This document shows positions 1-8,238 of a stretch of 64,000 bases of DNA, in pieces (the first letter of the stretch is position 1; every line of letters begins with the position of its first letter). Under the pieces are notes generated by a model. That model saw nothing but the letters and a program-made list of their open reading frames with translations. It was not told where the DNA came from and ran no database searches. Source of the stretch: Mucilaginibacter yixingensis (GTDB lineage: Bacteria; Bacteroidota; Bacteroidia; Sphingobacteriales; Sphingobacteriaceae); contig NZ_CP160205.1 of the NCBI RefSeq assembly GCF_041080815.1, positions 1,612,001-1,676,000 on the forward strand. The letters run 5' to 3'. Both the position numbers and the translations under genes were made by a program.

Positions 1-1
1 C

Positions 2-1393
2 TACAACCGCATAACCCCTGAAATACTGTTTGAAATTACCGCTGTTGTGGGTAACGAGAACGTGCTGACCCAACGGTCTGAAATGGAAAACTATAGCCAT
101 GACGAAACCGAGGATCTGCATTTTTATCCCGAGGTAGTAGTGAAGCCCGCTACACCCGAGCAGGTATCGGTCTTATTAAAACTTTGTAACCAGCATCTTA
201 TTCCCGTTACGCCGCGCGGTGCGGGTACGGGCCTGAGTGGAGGCGCTTTGCCTGTAAAAGGTGGTGTGTTGCTGGCCATGGAGCGTTTTAACAGAATTAT
301 AGAGATTGATGAGCAGAGCCTGCAAGCCACGGTTGAGCCCGGCGTAATTACCGAGGTGTTTATGAACGCGGTTGCACAAAAAGGTTTGCTTTACCCTGTT
401 GATCCGGCTAGTAAGGGCAGTTGTTTTATTGGAGGCAACGTGTCGCACGGTTCGGGCGGGCCGAGGGTGGTGAAATATGGAACTATCCGTGAGTATATTC
501 TGAATTTGCAGGTGGTGTTGACCAATGGCGATATTATCTGGACTGGTGCCAATACGCTTAAATATGCTTCTGGTTATAATTTAACTCAGTTGATGATTGG
601 CAGCGAAGGGACGCTGGGAGTTGTTACCAAAATTGTGACTAAACTGATACCTGCACCTACACAGGATGTGCTGATGCTGGCGTCGTTTCCGGATAATAAC
701 GCGGCTTGTGCGGCAGTGTCGGCTATATTTAGGGCAGGGGTAGTGCCATCGGCATTGGAGTTTATGGAACGCAGGGGAGTGGAGTGGGTGATAGCACACG
801 ACGGAATTGTTTTTGATTTAAAAGATGATGCCGGTGCCTTTCTGCTGATTGAGGTAGACGGTACCAACCAGGAGCAGATTTTTGCTGAATGCGAAAAAAT
901 TAACGTTGTGCTGGAAGAATTTGGTTGCAAGGATGTGCTCTTTGCTGATTCATCGGCTCAGAAAGAAGAACTTTGGCGAATGCGCCGGGTGATGGGGATC
1001 TCGGTAAAATCAAACTCGGTTTATAAAGAAGAAGACACTGTTGTCCCTCGCGCTGAACTGCCGCGATTGATAAAAGGCATAAAAGAAACTGGAGCCAGGT
1101 ACGGCTTTGAATCGGTTTGTTATGGCCACGCGGGTGATGGTAACCTGCACGTTAACATCATTAAAGGCGGGATGAGTGACGAAGATTGGAATACCAAACT
1201 GAAGGACGGCATCCGCGAAATATTTGAACTCACCGTTTCGCTGGGTGGCACACTGAGCGGCGAGCACGGTATTGGCCTGGTACAAAAAGAGTTTATGCCG
1301 ATAAAATATTCAGAAACGCACTTTAGCCTGATGCGTAGTATTAAGGCGGTGTTTGACCCGAAAGGGATCCTAAATCCAGGGAAGATATTTTAA
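2..1393 (+). CDS. FAD-linked 2-hydroxy-acid oxidase, GlcD/D-lactate dehydrogenase type (5' end outside window)
   Basis: Flavoprotein that should oxidise a 2-hydroxy acid (glycolate or D-lactate) to the 2-oxo acid. The frame is already open at base 2 and the residues read there (ITPEILFEITAVVG) look like the normal N-terminus of this family, so the real start is just outside the window; the GTG at 47 is internal. The PCMH-type FAD-binding domain carries RGAGTGLSGG near base 215. The C-terminal FAD-oxidase cap carries HAGDGNLHVN (near 1130) and LSGEHGIG (near 1255). No GlcE or GlcF partner gene follows, so it probably acts as a single-subunit enzyme. Which hydroxy acid it uses cannot be told from sequence. 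Confidence 0.9.
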   Translation, partial: YNRITPEILFEITAVVGNENVLTQRSEMENYSHDETEDLHFYPEVVVKPATPEQVSVLLKLCNQHLIPVTPRGAGTGLSGGALPVKGGVLLAMERFNRIIEIDEQSLQATVEPGVITEVFMNAVAQKGLLYPVDPASKGSCFIGGNVSHGSGGPRVVKYGTIREYILNLQVVLTNGDIIWTGANTLKYASGYNLTQLMIGSEGTLGVVTKIVTKLIPAPTQDVLMLASFPDNNAACAAVSAIFRAGVVPSALEFMERRGVEWVIAHDGIVFDLKDDAGAFLLIEVDGTNQEQIFAECEKINVVLEEFGCKDVLFADSSAQKEELWRMRRVMGISVKSNSVYKEEDTVVPRAELPRLIKGIKETGARYGFESVCYGHAGDGNLHVNIIKGGMSDEDWNTKLKDGIREIFELTVSLGGTLSGEHGIGLVQKEFMPIKYSETHFSLMRSIKAVFDPKGILNPGKIF

Positions 1394-1401
1394 TTTCAGA
1401 A

Positions 1402-1460
1402 TTCGGATGTTCGATTTCGGATTTTTTAAATGACGATAAATCCGAAATCGAACATCCGAA
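1402..1460. repeat. Inverted repeat, TTCGGATGTTCG family
   Basis: Perfect 23-bp arms (1402-1424 and 1438-1460) around a 13-bp loop, between the convergent oxidase and thioesterase genes. A diverged copy of the same sequence lies at 21364-21467, so this is a dispersed repeat rather than a private terminator, although it may also stop transcription here. Confidence 0.85.
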
Positions 1461-1468
1461 ATACGATA

Positions 1469-1915
1469 TCAATTGGTATTAGTCACCAGTCCCGGATCGT
1501 CATAATCTATCATCCTTTGGCGCTCAACCTTAGGGATAGGTACAGATTTTTTAGTCGAATAATCATACGCAATACATACGGTTTTGCCGGTAGTGCAAAT
1601 TTCTTCGCCCTTCTCGGTAATCTTCACCAGTACGTGCATCACGTCAAAGCTGCTGTTGCCAATGCGTGTTGTGCGCACATATACGGCAATTTGATCTTCC
1701 AGCTTTAACGGTTTCAGATAAGTAATTTCTGAACGACCCAGAATAACGCCCACTTTACTCATATCCCACTGGATAATTTCTTTCCAATAGTTAGAACGGG
1801 CAATTTCAAAATAAGTAAGATAGATAGTATTGCTTACGTTGCCGAAGGCATCGATATCAGAAAAACGGATGGGGATGGAGGTGCGAAACGTATAATCGGC
1901 TAAATCTTCAGGCAT
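1469..1915 (-). CDS. Acyl-CoA thioesterase, YbgC/4-hydroxybenzoyl-CoA thioesterase family
   Basis: Hot-dog-fold thioesterase of 148 residues, the normal size for the family. The N-terminal stretch IRFSDIDAFGNVSNTIYLTYFE contains the signature in which the Asp of D-x-D/x-x-G-x-x-x-N-x-x-Y serves catalysis. Its natural thioester is unknown; YbgC-like enzymes act on short acyl-CoA or acyl-ACP. It is a single gene, convergent with the upstream oxidase and divergent from the Hsp20 gene. Confidence 0.8.
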   Translation of the reverse strand: MPEDLADYTFRTSIPIRFSDIDAFGNVSNTIYLTYFEIARSNYWKEIIQWDMSKVGVILGRSEITYLKPLKLEDQIAVYVRTTRIGNSSFDVMHVLVKITEKGEEICTTGKTVCIAYDYSTKKSVPIPKVERQRMIDYDDPGLVTNTN

Positions 1916-1922
1916 TTAATGT

Positions 1923-1964
1923 CAATTTGTCGGTAGAAAATATTTAAAACCGACAAATTGTCGG
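1923..1964. promoter_or_regulatory. Operator-like inverted repeats upstream of the hsp20 gene
   Basis: CAATTTGTCGGT (1923-1934) is perfectly inverted at 1949-1960. A third half-site makes CCGACAA-A-TTGTCGG (1950-1964) a palindrome of its own, giving three TTGTCGG half-sites. It lies 22-64 bp upstream of the sigma-54-like element and does not match the CIRCE (HrcA) sequence. A related TGTCAG dyad sits upstream of grpE. The binding protein is unknown. Confidence 0.7.
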
Positions 1965-1986
1965 CAAGATTGGGCTAAAATCGCGT

Positions 1987-2002
1987 TGGTACAGCAGTTG
2001 AT
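1987..2002 (+). promoter_or_regulatory. Sigma-54-like -24/-12 element of hsp20
   Basis: TGGTACAGCAGTTGAT aligns position by position with TGGCAAGCTTATTGAT in front of grpE (60200-60215). Spacing and bases fit the sigma-54 consensus TGGCAC-N5-TTGCW except that the -12 GC reads GA. It lies 48 bp before the start codon. Inference only; no experimental start site is visible. Confidence 0.4.
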
Positions 2003-2050
2003 CTTAACCAATCACGAAAATAATAAAAAAGAAATAAGGAGAACATAAAA

Positions 2051-2491
2051 ATGACTTTAGTAAAATTTAACAACGGCCACAAATACAACGCAGTTAGTCC
2101 ACGTTTTAGCGACGTTTTAGACTCCATTTTTAACGACTCATTTGCGGGTGAGCGTTTGGCAACCAAAGTGCCTGCTGTAAACATTGCTGAAACCGAAAAC
2201 GAGTTCCATGTAGAGTTAGCAGCTCCTGGTTTGAAAAAAGAAGATTTTAAGATCAGCTTAGATAAAAACGTGTTAAGCGTTAGCGCCGAGAAAAAAGCTG
2301 AACAAGCCGCAGAAGGCAAGAAATACAGCAAACGTGAATATAGCTACAGTTCATTTGTACGTTCATTCACCCTGCCAGAAAGTGCCGACCAATCTAAGAT
2401 TGGTGCCGAATACACTGACGGTATCCTGAAACTGACTGTCGGCAAAAAAGAAGAAGCCAAAGCACAGTCGCGCGAAATTGAAGTAAAGTAA
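2051..2491 (+). CDS. Small heat-shock protein, Hsp20/alpha-crystallin family
   Basis: ATP-independent holdase chaperone that binds unfolding proteins. The 146 residues are typical. A short N-terminal arm is followed by an alpha-crystallin domain (about residues 37-140) with AAPGLKKEDFKISL and the closing strand YTDGILKLTV; the C-terminus is short and charged. The start ATG is preceded by AAGGAG at 2037-2042, a Shine-Dalgarno-like sequence that is unusually strong for Bacteroidota. Upstream lie a triple half-site dyad and a sigma-54-like element shared with grpE, suggesting heat-shock control separate from ordinary promoters. Monocistronic, followed by a terminator. Confidence 0.95.
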   Translation: MTLVKFNNGHKYNAVSPRFSDVLDSIFNDSFAGERLATKVPAVNIAETENEFHVELAAPGLKKEDFKISLDKNVLSVSAEKKAEQAAEGKKYSKREYSYSSFVRSFTLPESADQSKIGAEYTDGILKLTVGKKEEAKAQSREIEVK

Positions 2492-2601
2492 AGCCTCTCT
2501 AACTTTCTACCCAAAGAGAAAGTAAAGCCCTCTCCCTTGGAGAGGGTAGGGCGAGGCCTCAAGACCGTTTTCATAAGAGAGAGGTGTTGGTTTAGTTGAG
2601 G

Positions 2602-2632
2602 AAAGGCCGGTATGCGCAAGCATCCGGCCTTT
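2602..2632 (+). terminator. Terminator after hsp20
   Basis: AAAGGCCGG(T)ATGC, loop GCAA, then GCAT CCGGCCTTT: a 13-bp stem with one bulged T, followed by CATATTTTT. Confidence 0.75.
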
Positions 2633-2649
2633 CATATTTTTGACGAAAG

Positions 2650-2731
2650 TGTCATGCTGAGGAACGAAGCATCTTTGAGGACAGTCCTTATGTATGTCCT
2701 CAGAGATGCTTCACTGTCGTTCAGCATGACA
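2650..2731. repeat. GTCATGCTGAGG-type palindromic repeat
   Basis: Left arm TGTCATGCTGAGGAACGAAG... (2650-2683) and right arm ...CGTTCAGCATGACA (2695-2731) form an imperfect hairpin. The left arm is shared with the repeat at 6087. Confidence 0.8.
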
Positions 2732-2740
2732 TTCACGGAA

Positions 2741-3526
2741 TTAATTGCTTAAAAATTGCTTAACCAAATCCACCGTAACCCGAGGCAGCACGCCGTTAGA
2801 TGGATCATTGCCCATCTCGCCAATAAAGCCGCCATGATGGCCGGGTAATACAATAAGGCTGGCGTTGGGGATCAGCCGGGAAAGTTCAGCAGTATGCTCT
2901 ATTGTAATCACGTCTTTGTCTGACACCATAAGCAGGGTAGGTGCGGTGATGGATTGGAGTTGTTCATCGGGCCAGTCCTGGAAAGTAATCATGCGGTTAC
3001 GGTCTTTCTCAAACATGGTTTGCAGGCCTTCGGTATTTGGGTTTACTTTAAGATAGGCATCTTTCAGTCCTTGCGGCATTACGTCTATCGTAACGTTTGC
3101 CATCCCCTCAAAAAATCCATTAATAAATCCTGATCGCTTGGTAGCGCCGGCAATAGCAATCACTCTGTTAGTCAATTGCGGATGCCGGATAGCCATCTGC
3201 AATACCGTACTACCACCATTGCTGAAACCCATCACATCGGCTTTCCCGATTTTTAAATGATGAAGCAAAGCCGCAACGTCATCAGCATCCTGTGCAAAAC
3301 TTTCTGGCGCATCACGATCGCTGGTGCGGCCATGTGCCTGTAGCTCGACAGCGATGAGTTGGGTGAAACCTGCAAGTAGCGGGATGAGCGTCCCGAAGGT
3401 AGTCTCAATAGTAGACCCGCCGCCGTGAATCAGCACTAACGGCATGGTGCCCTTACCATAGATCTCATAATACATTGAAATGCCGTTTACCGGCGCATAG
3501 CCGGTTTTTACTGCTGCGTTTTCCAT
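2741..3526 (-). CDS. Alpha/beta hydrolase
   Basis: Alpha/beta-hydrolase fold enzyme, 261 residues, no signal peptide, probably cytoplasmic. The oxyanion-hole motif HGGG is at residues 34-37 and the nucleophile elbow G-F-S-N-G puts the catalytic Ser at about residue 102. The acid is Asp203 or Asp205 in MVSDKD, and the base is one of the two His in PGHHGG (230-231). The region between strands 6 and 7 forms a helical cap. The substrate (ester, lactone or similar) cannot be inferred. Single gene with a repeat on its 3' side. Confidence 0.85.
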   Translation of the reverse strand: MENAAVKTGYAPVNGISMYYEIYGKGTMPLVLIHGGGSTIETTFGTLIPLLAGFTQLIAVELQAHGRTSDRDAPESFAQDADDVAALLHHLKIGKADVMGFSNGGSTVLQMAIRHPQLTNRVIAIAGATKRSGFINGFFEGMANVTIDVMPQGLKDAYLKVNPNTEGLQTMFEKDRNRMITFQDWPDEQLQSITAPTLLMVSDKDVITIEHTAELSRLIPNASLIVLPGHHGGFIGEMGNDPSNGVLPRVTVDLVKQFLSN

Positions 3527-3683
3527 GCGGTTATTGTTTTTAGAAAACCCTATGTTGTTGTCAGTCCAATATCGGCTTTAATATTGTGAAAGTGATTGCT
3601 TGCCTAAATGTTTTGTAACTGTCATCCGCTCACACTGTCTTTCGCTATTCCTGGCAATGACAGGCTAAGAGAACTGCAACAAA

Positions 3684-3709
3684 AAAGGGGATGCTTTTGC
3701 ATCCCCTTT
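3684..3709 (-). terminator. Terminator of fabI
   Basis: AAAGGGGATGC, loop TTTT, GCATCCCCTTT: perfect 11-bp stem about 60 bp past the fabI stop, with A/T runs on both sides. Confidence 0.85.
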
Positions 3710-3766
3710 AAATATCTAACCAGAGAAACTAATCTCCAATCAACTAATCACTGATAAACTATCAGA

Positions 3767-4579
3767 TTACTTACCCATGCTCTCCATTACTTCCTGGCTT
3801 ACACCGGTGAAAGAGAAGCCGCCGTCATGGAACAGGTTTTGCATGGTTACCATGCGGGTAAAATCGCTGAATAGCGACACACAATAATCTGCACACTGGT
3901 CTGCATCAGCATTACCCAGCGGACTCATTTTGTCGGCATAATCAATAAAGCCACCAAAACCTTTAACGCCGCTGCCGGCTGTAGTAAGGGTTGGCGATTG
4001 TGATATGGTGTTTACACGTACTTTGTTTTTCTTGCCATAGAAATAACCGAAGTTGCGGGCAATGCTTTCCAGCGCAGCTTTGTTATCGGCCATATCGTTA
4101 TAATCAGGGAATACGCGCTGACCGGCAATATAAGTTAGGGCTACAACAGATCCCCACTCGTTAATGGCGTCCATTTTCATGGCGGTAGCCAGTACACGGT
4201 GCAGGCTCAATGCAGAAATATCGAAACCTTTGTGCGTAAACTCGTAATTGTTCTCATAATAAGGGATGCCTTTACGCACGTTAATACTCATACCAATTGA
4301 GTGCAGTACAAAATCAACACCACCGTTAAAATGCTCCATAGACTTGGTAAACAGGTTCTGTACGTCATCGTTGCTGGTTACATCGGCTGGAATAACGGGT
4401 GCGTTGCACTCTTCGGCCAGTGCGTTTAGCTCGCCCATGCGCAGGGCCAGCGGAGAGTTGGTAAGTACAATTTCTGCACCTTCCTGTACGGCACGCTGGG
4501 CCACTTTCCATGCAATTGATTGCGAGTTTAATGCACCGAAGATGATGCCTTTTTTACCTTTTAATAAATTATAAGCCAT
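3767..4579 (-). CDS. fabI: Enoyl-[acyl-carrier-protein] reductase (NADH)
   Basis: Catalyses the last reduction of each fatty-acid elongation cycle, trans-2-enoyl-ACP to acyl-ACP. It is a divergent SDR with the nucleotide-binding segment GKKGIIFGALNSQSIAWKVA at the N-terminus and the FabI-type Y-x6-K pair in DYNDMADNKAALES, which replaces the Y-x3-K of ordinary SDRs. The C-terminus keeps the substrate-loop region (TAGSGVKGFGGF). I place the start at the ATG giving MAYNLLKGKKG; an in-frame ATG 27 bases upstream would add nine residues not expected in the family. It lies 35 bp behind the TonB-C gene on the same strand, with its own terminator. Confidence 0.95.
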   Translation of the reverse strand: MAYNLLKGKKGIIFGALNSQSIAWKVAQRAVQEGAEIVLTNSPLALRMGELNALAEECNAPVIPADVTSNDDVQNLFTKSMEHFNGGVDFVLHSIGMSINVRKGIPYYENNYEFTHKGFDISALSLHRVLATAMKMDAINEWGSVVALTYIAGQRVFPDYNDMADNKAALESIARNFGYFYGKKNKVRVNTISQSPTLTTAGSGVKGFGGFIDYADKMSPLGNADADQCADYCVSLFSDFTRMVTMQNLFHDGGFSFTGVSQEVMESMGK

Positions 4580-4614
4580 AGCTGTTAGTTTGTTATGCGA
4601 TGGCAAAGTTATAA

Positions 4615-5424
4615 TTATTTATCAGTTAGTATAAATTGAACAACAATCGATTCTGGGCAAACTATACCGCCTTGTCCGTGAGCGGGTTGCCATTTAGTTT
4701 GAGCAATTAAGCATATTACTTCTTCTTCGCAACCATAGCCAATTCCCTGCACCACACGCGGGTTCACTACCGAACCATCTTTTTCAATCTCAAAATTAAC
4801 TTTAACCAACCCTTCAATATGGTTTTTTACGGCTTGCTCCGGATAGACAAGCTGTTGCTTAATACGCTTTTTTAACCGCTCATTTCCACCAATGGGTTCG
4901 GCTTGACTCTCTATCATTGGGCCAGGCCCACAGTCAAAACATGTTATTTCCTCAAACTTGATTTTCTGTTTTTTACGTTGATTTATTGCGTTGGTTTGCA
5001 CAACAATAGGGTCGGCTTCACTACTAACAGCTGCGGGCTTTATTTCAGGCAAAGTAATTTCTACATATCGGCTGCCACGATTTTGAAACCACGTTGCATA
5101 ACGGCCCGTACCAAAAATTATCAGTGTGTCATTGTGTTTAGCGCCATCTAGTGTAAACCTTCCATTAGCGTCCGTTTTTGCAAGTAAATTTCTGCTGGTT
5201 GCCGAATAATAAGTTAACGATGCTACCGATACATCAGGGACAGGCTTTCCGGTATGATCTAAAACAATACCTCTTAGATTGACGGTATCGATATAAATCG
5301 TTTTATAGGTGGGGTTTGCCGACCTTTCTACATAACTGGCTTGAGCCTCTCCTTTTAAAGAAAAACACAACAGCGCAATTATAAATTGCATGGGGTAGGA
5401 GAAGCAGAAAGATAAACTTTTCAT
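4615..5424 (-). CDS. Carboxypeptidase-regulatory-like and TonB C-terminal domain protein
   Basis: Probable periplasmic protein. A signal-anchor or signal peptide (MKSLSFCFSYPMQFIIALLC) is followed by a CarboxypepD_reg-like beta-sandwich (GIVLDHTGKPVPDVSVAS... about residues 50-115) and a C-terminal TonB-type domain (LVYPEQAVKNHIEGLVKVNF... about 195-265). TonB-C domains of this kind normally contact TonB-dependent outer-membrane receptors or act as envelope linkers. A CFDCGPGP segment with two Cys lies between the domains. I chose the second ATG because it opens directly into the signal sequence. There is no ExbB or ExbD nearby, so it is unlikely to be the energising TonB itself. Confidence 0.75.
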   Translation of the reverse strand: MKSLSFCFSYPMQFIIALLCFSLKGEAQASYVERSANPTYKTIYIDTVNLRGIVLDHTGKPVPDVSVASLTYYSATSRNLLAKTDANGRFTLDGAKHNDTLIIFGTGRYATWFQNRGSRYVEITLPEIKPAAVSSEADPIVVQTNAINQRKKQKIKFEEITCFDCGPGPMIESQAEPIGGNERLKKRIKQQLVYPEQAVKNHIEGLVKVNFEIEKDGSVVNPRVVQGIGYGCEEEVICLIAQTKWQPAHGQGGIVCPESIVVQFILTDK

Positions 5425-5444
5425 GATGACAATACCTGTCACCA

Positions 5445-5470
5445 AAAATAACTAAATATTTAGTTATTTT
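5445..5470. terminator. 26-bp perfect A/T-rich palindrome at the cupin stop codon
   Basis: AAAATAACTAAAT followed directly by its exact complement. It includes the cupin gene's stop codon (5464-5466) and lies 20 bp before the start of the next gene. Probably a terminator, though weak in G+C. Confidence 0.55.
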
Positions 5471-5898
5471 AAATCGTAAGTAATCAGCACCGCCAAATCT
5501 TCATTTCCGGCAGGTTTCAATCCATGGCTGCTGCCTGGTTTAGTGAGGATGGCATCGCCGGTTGTTACGGGGATATCTTTGCCGTTCATTTGCAAAATGC
5601 CGTTGCCGCTGAGGATATAATAAATTTCGTCTTCTTTTTGGAGGTGGTAGCCGATGGACGATCCCGGATGAAGAATGCGTTTACGGAAAGCTATTTTTAG
5701 CGATTGATCTTTACTGAAGAAGGGGACGGCTGTGGTATTACCGCCGCCATTATGGCTGCCGGGCTCTGCTTTTTTGATGTCTTGCTCATGTTCTATAATA
5801 AACCCCTCGCTTTGTGTAGTGGCTGCTGCAGAAAATATGCAGGCGATGATACACCATAGCACCAGCAGTAAGTGCTGCACTTTTAGTTTGTTTTTCAT
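5464..5898 (-). CDS. Secreted cupin-domain protein
   Basis: Single cupin_2 beta-barrel with an N-terminal signal peptide (MKNKLKVQHLLLVLWCIIACIFSAAA). Cupin motif 1 is HPGSSIGYHLQKEDEIYYILSG and motif 2 is GDAILTKPGSSHGLKP, with the His and Glu residues expected to hold a metal. The start is placed at the ATG that opens the signal peptide; upstream in-frame codons add an unlikely leader. Substrate and reaction are unknown; isolated secreted cupins can be isomerases, dioxygenases or sugar-binding proteins. Confidence 0.75.
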   Translation of the reverse strand: MKNKLKVQHLLLVLWCIIACIFSAAATTQSEGFIIEHEQDIKKAEPGSHNGGGNTTAVPFFSKDQSLKIAFRKRILHPGSSIGYHLQKEDEIYYILSGNGILQMNGKDIPVTTGDAILTKPGSSHGLKPAGNEDLAVLITYDLK

Positions 5899-6290
5899 GA
5901 AGATGTTATAGCAATAGTAGGTTTCAACTACTAAGATAGACAGCAGCTCATTGATAATCAATGTTATTTGTGTGATAAGGTTGTAACAATCGCTTTACAT
6001 TGATGGCGCGGGGAAAGCTACTGACTTGTCATTTGGCTGAAATAGCCTTTTTATCGCTTTAAATAGCATCATGAATTTAAGGGACTTGTCATGCTGAGGA
6101 ACGAAGCATCTCTGAGGACTATTTTGGGAGAAGCGTGGTGGGTGGGCCTCTCCGCGCGAGTCTTCGACAAGCTCAGACTGACAGCCCTCTCGTTTGTCAT
6201 TTCACCTTCATGGTCCCGCTGCCGGGATTCTGCTGCTCAGCCTGACAATTGGGCTTCTTAATTTCATAACATTACCGGAGAGTGTGAGGT
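5899..6290. other. Intergenic region between cupin and recN
   Basis: About 390 bp without a convincing gene. The cupin side is A/T-rich and should hold its promoter. The recN side is filled by a chimeric palindromic repeat (6087-6183). I see no RNA gene. Confidence 0.7.
6087..6183. repeat. Chimeric palindromic repeat (GTCATGCTGAGG left half, TCTTCGACAAGCTC right half)
   Basis: The left half (TGTCATGCTGAGGAACGAAG...) matches the repeat at 2650. The right half, from about 6136, is almost identical over 50 bp to 27404-27453. The two halves no longer pair well, so it looks like a recombinant of two subfamilies. Confidence 0.8.
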
Positions 6291-7967
6291 CTAAACCCCT
6301 AGCAATTCTCTTGCGTTCTGCAATGCGCTTTCGCCAGGCTTGTCGCCGCTTAGCATTTTGGCTATTTCGGTAATGCGTTCGCCATCATCAAGACGGCGCA
6401 GTCGGGTGTAGGTAACATCGGCCTGGTGGTCTTTATAAACAAAGTAATGGCTATTACCCTTGCTGGCAATTTGCGGCAGGTGCGTAATACTGATCACTTG
6501 CATATTTTGCGATAGTTGCTCCATGATCTGGCCAACTTTGTGTGCTACCTCGCCAGATACACCGGTGTCAATCTCATCAAAAATAATGGTAGGCAGGGCG
6601 GTGTAACGTGCAATGAGCGATTTGATGCTCAGCATCAAACGCGATAATTCACCGCCCGACGCTACTTTGCTCATCTCTGCCAGCGCATGGCCCTTGTTGG
6701 CGGTGAAGAGGAAGCGCACCTGATCGAGGCCGTTTTCCCCCAATCCCCCTGAAGGAGAGTTATGTGCCGATGCTGTGGCGAGCTCTATTTTCATGGCTGA
6801 GTTGCCCATGCCCATTTCTGCCAGTGCTTCCAGTACTTGTTTTTCTATGGCAGGGATGGCTTGCTGGCGACGGTTAGATAACCCGGTGGCCATTTGCAGC
6901 AGCTCGGCTTGCTCGGCGGCTATTTGTTTTTGCAGTTTTTCTATCGCTTCATCGCTAAACAGCGCGTTCTGAATCTTATCACTCAGATCTTGCTGTATCT
7001 GTAACAGTTCGGTGTTGGTGCTAACGCGATGTTTCTTTTGCAGGTTATAGATCAGGCTTAAACGGGTGTTTACCTCTTCGGCGCGGGCCGGATCGGTGTG
7101 GGTCTGCTGCTCCAGGTGGTCTATCTCTGCCGAAATATCTTTCAATTCGATCACCGTACTGTTTAATCGCTGATGCAGATCAGCTATCTGCGGATTGAAT
7201 TTCTCTAATGCCGATAGTTGCTGACCGGCCTCACGCAGTTGCAGCAGGGCAGCGGCTTCGCCTTCCTGTAACAGGTAATTAGCGCTAAGCAGGCTGCGTT
7301 TAATCTCGTCGGCGTTGTTGAGCGTGTATAGTTCTTGTTCCAGCTGTTCCTGCTCATCGGCGGCCAGGGCGGCGGCATCCAGCTCATCAAACTGAAACTG
7401 GAAGTAATCCAAATCTGCCTTAGCTTTGTCGCTTTCTTCAATCAACTGTTTTAGCTCTGCATTTAGCTTACGCCAAGCTTTATATTTGGTCTGATAGGCC
7501 GATAATTCTATTGCGTGGCCAGCAACGGCATCAACCACCAGTAACTGAAACTGCGGACTATTAATTTCCAGCGTAGCGTGTTGCGAATGGATCTCTATCA
7601 GCTTTTCGCCCAGTGCTTTCAGCGTGGTGAGGTTCACTGGTGTATCATTCACAAAGGCGCGCGATTTACCATCGGCGCTAATCTCGCGGCGCAATACGGT
7701 TTCGGCTTCGTAGTCCAGGTCGTTATCCTCAAAAAAGCTTTTCAAATGGAAACCATCTATCTTAAACTGACCCTCAATCACACATTTTTTCTGCTGATTA
7801 AAAAAATAGCGGCTCTCGGCCCGCTGACCGAGTATGAGCGACAACGCGCCCAAAATGATAGATTTACCCGCGCCGGTCTCGCCAGTCAATATATTCAAGC
7901 CTGCATCAAAACCAATCTGCAGGTTGTCAATCAAAGCGTAGTTGTTAATAGTTAGCTGTTGAAGCAT
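6291..7967 (-). CDS. recN: DNA repair protein RecN
   Basis: SMC-like ATPase that acts early in recombinational repair of double-strand breaks. It has 558 residues, normal for RecN. Walker A GETGAGKS lies near residue 34, a long coiled-coil spans roughly 160-370, the ABC signature SGGELSRLML is near 437 and Walker B/D-loop IIFDEIDTGVSG is near 465. Oddity: the segment NSPSGGLGENG near residues 396-408, just before the signature half, is encoded by a C-rich sequence (6737-6761) that resembles half of the palindromic repeat at 27855-27926, so a repeat has probably been absorbed in frame. The gene is colinear with coaBC and the PorD-like gene but separated from them by blaI-blaR1. Confidence 0.95.
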   Translation of the reverse strand: MLQQLTINNYALIDNLQIGFDAGLNILTGETGAGKSIILGALSLILGQRAESRYFFNQQKKCVIEGQFKIDGFHLKSFFEDNDLDYEAETVLRREISADGKSRAFVNDTPVNLTTLKALGEKLIEIHSQHATLEINSPQFQLLVVDAVAGHAIELSAYQTKYKAWRKLNAELKQLIEESDKAKADLDYFQFQFDELDAAALAADEQEQLEQELYTLNNADEIKRSLLSANYLLQEGEAAALLQLREAGQQLSALEKFNPQIADLHQRLNSTVIELKDISAEIDHLEQQTHTDPARAEEVNTRLSLIYNLQKKHRVSTNTELLQIQQDLSDKIQNALFSDEAIEKLQKQIAAEQAELLQMATGLSNRRQQAIPAIEKQVLEALAEMGMGNSAMKIELATASAHNSPSGGLGENGLDQVRFLFTANKGHALAEMSKVASGGELSRLMLSIKSLIARYTALPTIIFDEIDTGVSGEVAHKVGQIMEQLSQNMQVISITHLPQIASKGNSHYFVYKDHQADVTYTRLRRLDDGERITEIAKMLSGDKPGESALQNARELLGV

Positions 7968-8051
7968 AAAAATTGCCCCCTTTTTGAGAGGACACTAAAG
8001 TACAAATATTATGGTGAGTAGCAGAACAGCCATTGCATCATAATAACCATT

Positions 8052-8137
8052 ACGTCATTGCGAGGTACGAAGCAATCTCTGTACTTGGCATATACGATTT
8101 GCATTTGCAGAGATTGCTTCGTGCCTCGCAATGACGT
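8052..8137. repeat. GTCATTGCGAGG-type palindromic repeat
   Basis: 30-bp arms (8052-8081 and 8108-8137) with one mismatch, 26-bp loop. Same family as 63282-63379, the half-degenerate copy at 28848-28915 and the mini-copy at 39767-39795. Confidence 0.9.
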
Positions 8138-8182
8138 GCCGGATAACCAAAATATTCTTTTCCTGGCTTCAGTTATAAACCA

Positions 8183-8215
8183 AAACATCCGAAGTTTTTA
8201 AAACTTCGGATGTTT
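8183..8215 (-). terminator. Terminator of the blaI-blaR1 unit
   Basis: AAACATCCGAAGTTT pairs with AAACTTCGGATGTTT over 15 bp with a very short loop, 24 bp beyond the blaR1 stop. Confidence 0.85.
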
Positions 8216-8238
8216 GTATAGAGCATTATATCTAATAA

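Noticed and set aside
1923-1964. CIRCE (HrcA) operator before hsp20
   Set aside because: The arms read TTGTCGG, not TTAGCACTC, and spacing differs.
7578-7955. Plus-strand reading frame opposite recN
   Set aside because: Shadow of the strongly conserved RecN N-terminus.
8052-8137. CRISPR-like array from repeated GTCATTGCGAGG sequences
   Set aside because: Copies are inverted pairs scattered over 55 kb, with no regular spacers and no cas genes.
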